The position numbers were made by a program, and so were the translations under genes. The notes under the pieces were generated by a model, which worked only from the letters and a program-made list of their open reading frames with translations, was not told the origin of the DNA and did no database searches. Positions 10,414 to 22,744 of a stretch of 64,000 nucleotides of DNA are shown piece by piece. Each line of letters opens with the position of its first letter. Positions within the stretch are counted from its first letter, which is position 1. Origin of the DNA: Torreya grandis (lineage: Eukaryota > Streptophyta > Pinopsida > Cupressales > Taxaceae); NCBI GenBank assembly GCA_037957365.1, contig JARHVA010000006.1, positions 13,536,001-13,600,000 on the forward strand, given 5' to 3'.

Positions 10414-12201
10414 TGTAGACACTAAAAAACTACACACTTACAGTTTTCAATGAATAAATACCTTGAGACCTCTTAAATACCCCCTAAATCTTCTTAACCC
10501 TTAACCTACCCTTCTTAACCTAACCAAATCACTATTCCCCTAGTCACAGCATATGACATGGTAAGTGACATGGAAAGTGTCATGACATGTGACATGGTAA
10601 GTGACATGGAAGTTGATATGGCAAGTGACATGGCTTATAAGTGATTTGGCTTGATGTGGAACATCATACCCCACTTGGGACCCTTTCTCAAAGTGCTTAA
10701 TGACCTCATTTAAGCATCACAAGACCCCCCCTTCAAATATGCTAAATTTACCCTTAAGGGTCCATCATTAAACATATATTTTGACTTCACACATGAAAGG
10801 GGACCTTAAAATGAGATACCTACCTCCTCAAAGACAAATGGCACTCATTTTTGGACTTTTTAACCTAAATGGAGGCTCACCAACCCAAATGGGAGACTTT
10901 CCAACCCACATGGGAATACCCACCAACCTCACCTTGACTCATCCATACACCACATGGAAAATGGTGCCACATTTGGTGTGCCACCTATTTAAGTGCTTGA
11001 ATTAAGACAAATAGGGCTGGTAAAAAGTATTCGGTCTCATTCAAGCCCATTTGCATGATTTCCATTCAAACTTGGATTCATGTGCAATGTAGGAGACACA
11101 CCAACCCACATGGGAATCTTCACGTATCTGACCTTGAATAAATAATAAACCATATGTAAAATGGCACCACACTTCCAATATTATCTCTTTTGGCATTATT
11201 CTTCACAAAAATGCTATAAATACCCCCCCTCTCCTTCACCCAAAGTTAAGTTAGAAGTTAGTATTTTGTTATTAACATTTGTGTTGTAGGTTTGGAGGTA
11301 TCATCAAGGAGGTCATAATATTGAAGATAAGGATATAAAGCAACAAAAATCTACCAAAATTTCTTCTAATCTTCATTAACTATCAACAAGCCAATCTTCA
11401 TCAACAAACATCTTTAGGCATTAAGGTAACCTTGTTGTTTAGTTATCTTAATTTCTTCATTCCTTTCCCTTTAGCCCTCTTCTTTCACTTTCTTCCTTCA
11501 TCAACCTATTGTAATTTTACCCTTTTATACATATAAATTTTCCATCTTGATCACCCTTTATCCCTTTGTCTTCTTGGCCTCATTTTGACCCTTTATCCCT
11601 TTGCCTTCTTGGCCTCATTGTGACTAGTTGCCCCTTTGCTTTCTTGGCCCTCTTTTTCACCATTTATCTCTATTATTTTCTTGAAAATATTTATCTTCAC
11701 CATTAAAACCATTTCCCAACCCAAACCAAATAATTATTTTTAATTTTATCAAATTAATTCAAACTAAAAAACCACAACTTTGTTTTAGCTAATTTTCAGC
11801 ATTAACACTATTTAAACTAGTTGCTTTATGTTAGCCATCTAAGCAAAGAATTTAGTTTTATTAATTAATTTTATATTATTATTTTAATTTTTTTGTCATT
11901 TTATACAAATATTTATATTTTCATTCACCAACTTAAGTTTTTGAAGAAGGTGGATTGACAACCTCCTAGAAAGCTTTTGCTTCTAGGATCTAGCTCACGC
12001 TAGGCAATCCACCCATCTACTTGTCTAACAAACATATTTTTTTAGTGTATTATTATTTTTAGGTCATCATATAAAGCTAAAGAGGATATAAACATATTAA
12101 ATGGGATCCAATACGTGCACTTTAATAGGTATTCTTCCACACCCTTCATCACAAGTTTCTTCTTTTCACACCTAGAAAAAAGGAAAAATTAGATAAAAAT
12201 A
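10414..12201 (+). repeat. A1 5' LTR
   Basis: Starts TGTAGACACT and ends ATAAAAATA, with the primer site three bases later. It contains direct repeats of GTGACATGG(T/A)AA near 10554-10640 and a good TATA box (GCTATAAATACCCCCC, 11213-11228) followed by a pyrimidine-rich start region. Three copies of CCTTTGCYTTCTTGGCC lie at about 11562-11650 in the transcribed part. It aligns along its full length with the 3' LTR, with frequent transitions and small gaps. Confidence 0.92.
11213..11222 (+). promoter_or_regulatory. TATA box of A1 5' LTR
   Basis: GCTATAAATA followed by a run of C and CTCTCC. The same string is preserved in the 3' LTR at 39378-39387, which supports it as the core promoter for the genomic RNA. 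Confidence 0.7.
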
Positions 12202-12204
12202 TTT

Positions 12205-12222
12205 TGGCACGCCTGATGGGAC
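12205..12222 (+). other. Primer-binding site of A1
   Basis: TGGCACGCCTGATGGGAC, three bases after the LTR, with one mismatch to the A3 site. Confidence 0.85.
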
Positions 12223-13555
<1,333 letters not shown>

Positions 13556-15895
13556 ACCTTCACCTGAACAACACTTGAGTTTGTTATAATGATAACAGAC
13601 CAGAGACCTAGATTATAGTCAAAACTTAGGCCATTTATTTTTGGTATCCATGATCAATCAAACATCACTTACAACCAACCAATATCCTATCATGAACCAT
13701 TTAATTATTATAATACCCAACCAATAACCTATCAACATCTATTGTTTGAATCACCCCAATTGTGTCAATGTTTAAGCCATTTCTCCTAACCATCATATCA
13801 ACCTCAACCTAGCTTGTTAACCCAATCAATTTCATCACCATTAAATGATCAACCAACATATCAATTAACCTATCAACCCAACCAAATTTTGAACCTATAA
13901 AAAAAACTAGCCTCTTCATGTGAACCAAATAACTTACAAATAGTTTCACACCTTAAGGTGATAACTGAGACATTGGTACACCCTCCTCTAGCCCTTAGTA
14001 AACCTACAACTGAAAAAACTATAATTACACTAACCTTAACCAATCCACTTATTAACCAAATAGAACCTTTAAAAAATTTCTTAAAAAACACAATTAAGGA
14101 AACCAAACAATCTTTTCCACTTCCCCTTTTAGTGAATCAAAGCTAACTAGAATCATCTGACACTTATGAGATGCACATGATCAATGTTATTATGGATAAA
14201 CCTATTACTACTACTTTTTCCACCCCAGTCATTTAAGTGGGGGAATCACTTCCTTCCTTTGGATGACCAAAGAAAGGAAGAAACCACTCCCTTCCTTTCA
14301 AGTGACACTATTACACCTTCCTACCCCACCACAGGCTCACCTACTCTTCCTTTGGAAATCATTACTTTAGAAGAGGTCACCTTATCCACTCCATCTATGG
14401 AAGAAACATATTCTCTAAATTTTGAACCTTCCACAAAAAACACATGTGGGGAAACCATTCCCTCTTCTCCACCAAAGAGTTTAATATTTGAAATAAATGA
14501 ACAAGGAACCAAACCTATCTACAAGCCCTTTTCTAGGGTAGTACAAATCCTAGAGTTCAATTCTCAATCCAATCTTGATAGATCCACTTTATGGCATCAT
14601 CTTGGCCTCCCCTATCAAAATAAACAATAACCCTTAGCTTCACTTGAATCCACCCTCAAACCTATCACTACCTCAACCCATCCTCAGATACTCCATCTTC
14701 CAAAACCATAAGGGAACCATCCAACCCACGTCCATATAAAATTGTTAAATACCCTTACACCTCTTTGACCAAACCCATCAAGAATCTAGGAATACTTCCT
14801 TTTCCTAGCATAGCTCACCAATCTTTGAAATTTGACCTAACTCCATCAAGTCTACTAAAGAAAACTTTGACTAAACCTATTAAAAGGTTGGAATCTCCTA
14901 AACCATCTCAAAATAGACCCATGGCCCCCCTTCTCTTAAATATTCTACATCTAAACCAAAAAAGCAACCCCAACCTAACCAATCTACTAAAACCATTCCA
15001 CAAATAACAACTTCCAGGGTAAAGCCTACTCTTAAGAAGGCTCCCACTCCAAATCCCAAAAAATCCATCACCCTCAATGCCTTTACTTGAATCCTATTCA
15101 ACCATTTTATAAAAGTTATTAAAAACCTCCTCCTTAACCTTACCACCTCTCAAATGTTTCCAACATTTCAATAATTTTTACCCTTTACATCCTCAACCAA
15201 AATGGTTTAATGCCAGCTTAGTTTGTGCATATCATAAGAAACCTGGACATGACACAAAGCATTACAAATATCTCCAAGCACTCATCCACAAATTATATGA
15301 GGATAATATGTTATCAAATGAACCTCCCTTAACCAAGCCAAACCATCCTAATTTACAAACCAAAAGTACCCCACAACCCATAACTTCCACAATAAAATCT
15401 AAATTTAGGAAGGCTCCCAAAAATAAAAACCTATCACCTCCAACACCTTTGCATGATTACTATTTAACCATTTTACAAAGGTTATTTCAAACCTCTTCCT
15501 TAACCTTACCACCTATCAAACATTTTTACCCTATGAAAATTTTTGACCCTTCACACCCAAAACCATCATGGTATAATGATCACCATGTGTGATTTTACCA
15601 TAGGATATTTGGCCATGATATGAAACACTGCAAGGCTCTTAAAACCATTATCTACCTACTTTATGACAAGGATAATATGTCATCAAATGAACCTCATTTG
15701 AGCCCATTACCAACCCAACCATCAACCAAACCTACCCAACACTTTCCTATTCCCCCATTCTCTCGTAAGAGTAAGGAATAACCAAAGCAACAAGCTAAAC
15801 CAACACTTCCTTTTATCCACACCATCTATAGGGTTACCCACTCTTAGCTCCAACAAAAGGATAAGGGAAAGGATAAAATGTCCATTCTATGGACA
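13556..15895 (+). pseudogene. A1 gag remnant (linker and zinc knuckles only)
   Basis: No capsid core (the F-x-G-x-A-x-x-W-Y pattern present in A2-A4) can be found between the leader and 13950. What remains is threonine/proline/glutamate-rich coding (13958-14630, two frames) and two zinc-knuckle modules: C-A-Y-H-K-K-P-G-H-D near 15226-15255, and F-Y-H-R-I-F-G-H-D with a downstream C near 15595-15630 (first C is a stop). Each is preceded by W-F/Y-N-x-x, as in A3. Frames change often and stops are many. It ends near 15895 by alignment with A3, then joins the integrase-tail region. Confidence 0.7.
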
Positions 15896-15959
15896 TAACC
15901 TTAAAACCCTCAACATTCTAATTGAACCCAACCACAAACACCTTCAATTTGGGATGTTT

Positions 15960-16456
15960 TTCCCACCTATGCCAAGAGTAAACTGGGGGAACTTTACTTC
16001 CGTAAAGCTTTAACATTTATTAACTTCAACTACACCGTAACCATTAACTAAACTAACCCTTGGATTTTTTTACCTTAACTTATCAACTAAACCTATCCAT
16101 CAACCCAACTTGAACCAAGTGGTATATCAAATTGGGAAAACCCATTTGGACACCACTTGACCTATTTGGGATACAAATTCTCCCATCAAACCATTAGAGG
16201 TTACCCGTCTCCATCAAACCTAACCAACTTTACCTCAAACTTAGAGACTTCAATAATGGAGACTTCATCCTAAATTAAAACTGACATGTGACCAACATGA
16301 AGAAAAGTAAAACAAGGCAAGTTTGATTTAAATTGGCTTGGACCCTACATCATTAACCATAAATATGAATCATAAGATTATCATTTGTCCTCTCTCAAAG
16401 GCAAAATAGAACTTAAGCCCCTTAATGCTTCACATCTACGTATGTTTCTATATTAA
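15960..16456 (+). pseudogene. A1 join region and integrase GPY/F tail
   Basis: The reading frame restarts with S-K-L-G-E-L-Y-F (15975-16000), the counterpart of L-G-E-F-D-F in A3. It passes through an asparagine/threonine/proline-rich linker and ends in the integrase C-terminal motif NWLGPYIINHKY with SSLKG and NASHL (about 16300-16450). Protease through the integrase core is absent. The junction resembles that of A3, so A1 and A3 descend from one deleted ancestor. Several stops are present. Confidence 0.72.
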
Positions 16457-16823
16457 AGAAGGATCAAGCTCACTCTTTTTGTTTAACTCAAGCTTATCGC
16501 TTGATTATGATATTTTAACCTTCACCCATCTCTCTCCTCTCCTCTTAAGGACAATTGATTATAATATAGAACCATGTGATTAACCATCATAATCATAGCC
16601 TAAACCTAAATATGTGTACCATGGCTCTACTCATAGCATGGTTCTCATTGATACTTTTTATCTTTAACAAGGTGGAATCCTATGGTCATTGTCTCTCTAA
16701 ACCACACCTTTTCACATATCATTGACCTTCATGTGTTAAAGTTTTGCCCTCATAAATGTAAAACTCTAAACCTAATTAGACTGGTCTATTTATAAACACA
16801 TTTCATCTTGCAATAATTACTTG
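16457..16823 (+). other. A1 3' noncoding region before element C
   Basis: No gene. It matches A3 from about 56433 onward only loosely. Element C interrupts it at 16829. Confidence 0.6.
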
Positions 16824-16828
16824 GGTCT
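16824..16828. repeat. Target-site duplication of C, left
   Basis: GGTCT against GGTCA at 33912-33916 (4 of 5 match). The left border is fixed by aligning the two LTR starts, which differ by a small gap. Confidence 0.65.
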
Positions 16829-17168
16829 ATTGGGTGAATATTTTGTCGTCAACTAACTGATGACAAAATGGGTATATCAACCACAACAAAAGGAGATTTA
16901 CGCCAAAAAAAGTGTGGGTTTACCACATCTAAATGGGATAAATCTCTCCTCTCATCAAGTGGAGGTTCCCTATGAATATTTATTTGTTATATGTATATAT
17001 AAGTAAGCAGAAAATAATACTTAAGGTAGTATGACGGCATCCATCTCTCTTCTTTCAGAGATGATGTCTAAGGAACAAGAAAGAGAAATCCTGGTCGATG
17101 GCTAAAAACATTCCTCTTCTTTCAGGAATGGTATCCAACACAGAGTAGAAAATCTCTTGAGTAGGTAA

Positions 17169-17530
17169 CAAAGTCCACAAGAAAACCCACGTAAGCACAA
17201 AGTCTTCTGTTGCCTCCTTCACTGATTCAAAATACACATAACCGTTGAGTGAAACAAAGAACAAAGTCTTTGCCTAAAACTAGAAAGGATAAAAGGATCA
17301 CTAAGATAAAATTAGCTCAAAGTATCTCTTTTATCTTTTAGAAATGTCTTCAGATAGTGTCAACACACACACTTTGCTTATTAAACCGAACATATAAGAG
17401 GTTATCAGGAAAGAGGACATAAGAACTATTTCTTAAATAACACAAATTACTTCAACACAAAGTCTGAAATAAACTTGTTTCTCATTCATTTGATAAAATA
17501 TGATTTACAAGTTGAGCACAAAGTCTCAAG
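17169..17530 (-). repeat. Dispersed ACAAAGTCT motifs in C LTR end
   Basis: Six near-copies of CACAAAGTCT (plus strand) lie near 17169, 17196, 17252, 17319, 17455 and 17514, irregularly spaced. They recur at matching places in the other LTR (28728-29075). They sit downstream of the TATA box at 17601-17608, in the part expected to be transcribed. Confidence 0.6.
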
Positions 17531-17600
17531 AAGTGTCTCAATTTCAGCAGAGTTTTTGCTCTCAATTATCTAGAGATCCTTTTACAAAAGAGGTTCCCTC

Positions 17601-17608
17601 TATATATA
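17601..17608 (-). promoter_or_regulatory. TATA box near 3' end of C LTR (left copy)
   Basis: The minus strand reads TCACTATATATAGAGGG. It is conserved in the right LTR (29149-29156). It lies after the LTR-borne reading frame and about 770 bases before the LTR end, a usual place for the genomic RNA promoter. Confidence 0.65.
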
Positions 17609-17792
17609 GTGAGAAACCTTCAAAATTAAAAAAGATTAAAATATTAAAATATTTGATCAAAGATGAGTCATCTTTGACTTTAAGATATTTTTTAAGATTT
17701 TTTACATGTAATTACATATTACAAAATTGCATGCACTTTTACATGACAAAAGTACATGAGAAGAGAGGAAGAAGAGAGAAAGGGAGAAATGA

Positions 17793-20700
17793 TTTAACTC
17801 TTGTCGCCAGACTTCTTCAAATGAGCATCATACATGGTGATAGATGCCTAAATTCCTATATTGTCTAGTGTAATGGTGTTCTTGAAGATCACTCTGGCCT
17901 TGATTGTAGCATCCTTTAATGCTATAATTTCCCTGGCATGATTAGTTAACATGGATCTTAGATTATCCAGCATTAACTAAGTATCTAAGATGTTATCCAT
18001 AGAAGTCATTGAGAACACTTTCTCTTTGAAATCTCTCTGGACCATACCTTTGAATTCTTAGATCATCTCTTTTAATGAGAAAAATTGGTTATCTCTAGAG
18101 GTGAGGTCGCAAGGCAATTCTTCTAGTCTGTTCACAGGCTTGTGTCACTTTTATCGCTAGCATCCTTGGAAGACTTGAGATCTTCAATAAGCTCCTTGAG
18201 TACCTAAATCCTGTATATCAATGATTCCTTAATTTCAACATAGAAATCTTTGCTAGCAATGACGCTGATGAATATCAAGGTGCATTTTTTCAGATCCTTC
18301 ATCTCCCTCCACTTGCTAAGATATTTCTCTGTACTATCAATATCCTAAGAAATAAGAGAGACGAGGTCCTTTAAATCTTCCCTCACCTTCTTCATCTTAT
18401 TTGTCTTCTCAGCAACCTCTATAAGCAAGGAAATTTCTTGAGTGTGCATCTTTTCAATATAATCCTCTAGCACTTTCCCTTTCATATAGGTTTTCTCTAC
18501 TTTTTGAATAACATGGTCGTCTATGGAAAAGGCTTTTGGGACTGCTGCTTCAGGGGCAAGGGTGAATTTCCTGAATACTACAATCAATTGCTCTGCCTTT
18601 GCTTTATAGTAATCTTTCATCTCCTTTTCCTTGTCAAATTTTTGGACCATGATGTCCATTACAGATTGTAGATCTCTCTTCGCACCCTCATGAGTAACTT
18701 TTCCTAACTCAATATGAGAAATGGAATAGCTGCTCATGTCAAAACCCTCAAGAGTTGCATCTTGTGGAGGTTTAGCTATCTTTATAAATTTGTGCCCTTT
18801 TTCCTCAACCAATTTTGAAAGGATCCTTGGTCTCTTAGGGGCCTTAGCTTTCACTTGCACTATCTTGCCAAAATCGAAGTCATCTACAGAGATGGCTATC
18901 TTCTTCCTTTTGGGTGTAAAAGCTAACAACCAAGGGGGAAGAGAAGAAGTACTTACTATGGTGATGGTTCTGGCAATTGGTGTCACTGGGGTAACCTCTA
19001 CACTGCTAGTGGGAATAGTGGGTGTAGTGGGAGTAACTGGTGAAACCATATCAACTACTAACTGGTAAATGGTAGAGCTTTCTCTTATGTTGAAAGAAGG
19101 AGAAGAGAGACTAGGGATAGAACATGAGGAGTGAAAGAAATCACCAAAATCATATTGAGGATCACCAAACATGAATCTAAAAGGAGAGACACCTCCAGAA
19201 GAAGGATCACTGATGGGAGAAAGAGGTGAAGGAGATGCCACAGGAGATTGAGGTGGTGAAGGAGAAATGTCTGTAAGTGGCTATGCCCCTTCTTGGGAAG
19301 GTAGAGGCTCAATTCTTTGCTGCTCTAAGGGCCTATCACTTGTCTCCATTTGCTAAGCTGCCTATTCTTGGGAGCTTTATTCTTCAACTCCCTTAGCTTT
19401 TGATTCTAGCTCCTCAACAACCTTTGATTTCTTGGACACAAAGATGATTCTAGGCTTGTGAGGCCTAGACAGAGAAGAAACATCACCTTTATTCTTAGTC
19501 CTATTTTCTACCTTCTTCCTTGTTTTCACTTAGAATTTGGCCTCTGATCCTGTGATAAACTCCTTGAACGTGATCCCTTTGGCTACTAACCAATCATTGG
19601 TGTTAGGCAATATTGGTTCGAATCTCTTCCTCTAGGAAGTCAATTATTTTTGGAACCACTGAATTGGAGGGAGAGGAGAGCCAACAACCTTCTCAGCTAG
19701 GTACCTATTGTTGATAATATTCTTATCATTGACCAAATTAGAAGAAATATCTGCAAGCCCTAGATATTTGATTTGCTCTAGAGTCAGCCTACTATAATCC
19801 ATCCTCCTGATTTCTTCAGCTATCTTCAAGTCTACCTAGATGTCTTCAATCATAGGCTCATGAAATTGAGTCTTTATTTTGATCATATCTTTGACACCTC
19901 TATAGTCAAAATTGTCCCTTTTCTTGAACTGTTTCATGGTAACCAATTGCATTTCTATCTCCATGACCTTTGCTTTGGCTGCAGTCAAAATTGAGTATCT
20001 ATCAATTTCAACTAGGAACCTGAAGCCTGGCTTTTTTAGTTCCATTTATCTAGTGTGTACGATAACTATTTTTCTACACATCTCCATTAGGACTAAATTT
20101 TTAGAAGGAAATTTGGGGAGCATATGGGGATAGCCTTAGAAAAAGCCAACCTGTAGATAGCAAAAGGAGGAAAATTATAGAAACATGCAGCCAAAGTCAT
20201 TAATGACCGTCTAGGCTTCATCAAACACTCTTTTCTATTTGAGCTGAGGGTCGAAAAGGCATAAAATACCACAAAGAAGGCATCATTTACCCTCTTAAAA
20301 TGATGGATTAATCCTTATAGAGTTAATTGAGGGTAATATGAATAGACTGGGGTGGTTTTTTTGTCTCTTTCAGCTGTCAAACCTAGAAAGGTTTGCATTG
20401 AAGCCATGATGTACACCAAGTATGAAGTCATATAGAACTTCAAAGTAGTAGATACCTTGGTCAACTACTCATGAAGAGCGTTGTTGATCTGCTCATCCTA
20501 GAAAATGACTTGCTTCTCTTGTAGGATTATCTTGATGAAGGGATACATCCATTCATAAAATAATGAAGAAGATGGTAGACCTCGTACCCTGCTAAGGAGA
20601 GTAATCAAGCCACCAAATTCTTCAATAAAATCACTCCTTGAGAAATTCCATGGCCATCTAGATAAATTAGTCTTGCGAGTCTTTAGCCACCTATTATTCA

Positions 20701-21265
20701 TCACCTTCTTTTCCGTCTTGGGATCCTTGTCATACTCTCTCTGTGCCTCGACGAAGTTGATTCTCATCACTTGAGTAGTAGGAGGGCACATGAAGACTTT
20801 ATCAATAAATTTGGGGTCCAACTAAATTACCACATTGTCGTTAGCATCTAATACTGATCTGGTCTCTCTATTGTAGAAGTAGGCACACTAGATGATGAAC
20901 TTCATGTGATGTGTCACTACTAAGAAAGAGGCAACTAGACGAATGTTGATTTCAATTATCCTTTTCATCTTAGAGCTCAAATTTATCACCTTGGTTCTGG
21001 TTACAAAATTGGCCATATCCACATGGCCGATCTCTGTGTCTCTAATGTCATCGACATTAGAAGTGATCGAGGTGATCAATAAAATGCCTTGGTAGTGGTA
21101 CTTCATGGTCTTTGACTTATTTGGAGAAGCTTCAGTCATTAGAATTGGTCTTGATTGAGCAGGTGCCAATGAATGAGAAACTTCAAAGGGTACTGCAATG
21201 ATAATCATGATCGTGTAATTAGGAAAAACTGGGCAAATTGGACAATTTGCACATTGGGTGATCAT
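17793..21265 (-). pseudogene. LTR-borne long reading frame of C, left copy, function unknown
   Basis: A conserved ATG at 21265 (minus) opens a frame recognisable over about 3.4 kb; I do not recognise the family. Features in order: an N-terminal region with SNVDDIRDTEIGHVDM; a basic/aromatic region with NNRWLKTRKTNLSRW and a hydrophobic KFYMTSYLVYIMASMQ; a charged region with YRGVKDMIKIKTQFHEPMIE; a low-complexity S/T/P-rich stretch at about 19300-19020; a lysine-rich patch (KAPKRPRIL); then a charged helical tail likely to form coiled coil, ending K-K-S-G-D-K-S. The best single open run is 298 residues (19241-18345). One frame change near 20130 and several stops disable it. It is on the same strand as gag-pol. 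Confidence 0.7.
20387..20581. other. Segment missing from the other C LTR
   Basis: The left LTR reads CAAACCTAGAAAGG...GTAGACCTCGTACC, while the right LTR (near 31899) goes straight from CAAACCT to CGTACT. The loss of about 195 bp is bounded by the 4-base repeat ACCT, typical of a microhomology deletion in the right copy. Confidence 0.75.
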
Positions 21266-21374
21266 GACCAAAGAAGGGCACTTGACAGGGCCGATTCAAA
21301 AAAAGGGGAGGAAGCAAAAAAATGAAAAGGATGAAAAATTCTCCAGAGTTAGAAAAATTGGGTGAAAAAAAAGA

Positions 21375-21735
21375 AAGGGTGGCAAAATTCGTCGCCCTAG
21401 CATGTGAAATGATTTGTATGCACGGGCGGTGAATTTTTCCGCCCTTGCATGCAAGGAAAAGAAAAAAGGGCATGGGTGGCCAAATTCACTGCCCATGCAT
21501 GCTTTGTAGGAAAGTGCAGGGGTGGTGAAATTTTTTGCCCATGCACTTTGACCTATGTTGGTGGTGAATTTTGCCGCTGATGCAACTAAGTTATTCAGAC
21601 CTATATCGGCAGCAAATTTTGCCACCGATGTAGGTGGTGGGTAGGCGCAAGGTTAGGGCAGAAATTTTTCTACCTTTTATAGGTGGAAACCTTAGAGTTC
21701 ATGGGAGAGAAGGGAGGGTAGCAAAAATTCTGCCC
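21375..21735 (-). repeat. Palindrome array 2 in C LTR (left copy)
   Basis: About eight imperfect palindromes of the form GGGNNGCAAAATTNNNNGCCC, such as GGGTGGCAAAATTCGTCGCC at 21377 and GGCAGCAAATTTTGCCACC at 21600, spaced about 45-50 bases. Many are enclosed by an outer TGCATG/CATGCA pair. They surround and follow the TATA box at 21673-21683 and end about 110 bases before the ATG of the LTR-borne frame. Preserved in the right LTR at 32706-33070. Confidence 0.8.
21673..21683 (-). promoter_or_regulatory. Upstream TATA box in C LTR (left copy)
   Basis: The minus strand reads CCTATAAAAGG, a strong plant TATA match, about 410 bases before the ATG at 21265. The right LTR has ATATAAAGGG at the same place (33004-33013). 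It could drive the LTR-borne frame or be the element's main promoter. Confidence 0.55.
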
Positions 21736-22109
21736 TAGCATGAAGGGAAGAAAAGTCAATGCAAAGGGAGGAGGGAAAGATCTCGATGGGAAGAGAAAGG
21801 GAAGGGGGTCAATCGATCGTATGGGGAAGAAAGGAAAACCCAAAAAAAAACTAAAAACAAAACTTAAAGAGAGGAAAGGAAAAGAAATAAATGCCAAAAA
21901 TAAGACCTACCTAAAAAACCATGCATGTCGAGAGCTCAAATCCATTGAAACACACTTTTCTCACTTGTTAGATCATCCAGAGCTAGAAGGCAGAAGGAAG
22001 AGTGGAAGGAATGAATCAAAATGAGGTGAAAAATGGATTAAATGGGGAAAAAATCAACCCCAACCACTCGGTGTGTACGATAATAAATGCCACGTGCAAA
22101 AGTTGAGGC

Positions 22110-22330
22110 AGTGCAGGGGCGGCAAAATTTGTTGCCCTTGCACTAGAAAAATCAAGTTACATGCAGGGGCGGCAAAATTTGCTGCTCTTGCATGTAAAAA
22201 GAGAAAAAATGTAGAGGCAAATTTTTTTGCCACTCCTGCACATCCAAATGCAGGGGTAGCAAATTTTGCCACTCCTACATGTTGGAAGGAAAAATGCATT
22301 GACGACAAATATTGCTACCCGTGCATGAAA
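22110..22330 (-). repeat. Palindrome array 1 in C LTR (left copy)
   Basis: Five palindromes near 22117, 22168, 22217, 22254 and 22300. The first, GGCGGCAAAATTTGTTGCC, is flanked by GTGCA/TGCAC so the paired region extends to about 30 bases. Mismatches are mostly G opposite T, which would pair as G-U in RNA. It lies near the start of the LTR, upstream of the first TATA box. Preserved at 33440-33660. Confidence 0.8.
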
Positions 22331-22580
22331 ATAAAAGAAAAACACTAACTCTAAAAAAGCTAAATTTTGGTCCCTTGGTCACATCGAGACCGTAACAACT
22401 TTCAAATTTTGGGAAAAATGTAATGAAAAGATGTTATGAAATTCTAATGGTGTCAATTGAGCCAATACAAAAATGAGAAAAACTCATCTCAAAAATGGAC
22501 TTAGAGAGACAAAGGGCAAAACAGACAAGTTTCACAGGGGGTTGTTCCAAAAATGAGCTAAGCTAATTTTAGAAACAACA

Positions 22581-22744
22581 GCTGGCTTCTATTGGAAAAC
22601 TTTCATTGATCGATTTGATCAATGGGAGTAGAAACTAGTCTCTAAGTGCCTTCATCCAAGCCATTGGGCTACAGAGTCAAGCTAAAAACAAAAAAAAAAA
22701 ACAAAACATAAAAACTATACAAATATACAAGTGTGTCTATCTAA
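22581..22744 (-). other. C interior between integrase end and 3' LTR
   Basis: Short noncoding stretch. No convincing polypurine tract is visible next to the LTR start at 22580; AATGAAAG near 22606 (minus sense) is the nearest purine run. Confidence 0.5.

Larger units (their letters stand above)
16829..22580 (-). repeat. Element C 3' LTR (5,752 bp)
   Basis: The minus strand starts TGTTGTTTC at 22580 and ends at 16829. In that direction it holds: palindrome array (22330-22110), TATA box (21683-21673), second palindrome array (21735-21375), a long reading frame from 21265 to 17793, another TATA box (17608-17601), and about 770 bases of transcribed end with repeated AGACTTTGTG motifs. It aligns throughout with 28376-33911 but keeps about 195 bp (20387-20581) that the other copy has lost. 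Confidence 0.92.

Noticed and set aside
18736..19068. Plus-strand 110-residue frame opposite the LTR-borne frame (also 30283-30609)
   Set aside because: Antisense shadow of the S/T/P-rich segment; no independent signal.
21375..22330. Regularly spaced palindromes as a CRISPR array
   Set aside because: This is plant nuclear DNA; units are imperfect palindromes with variable arms and the gaps are not unique spacers.
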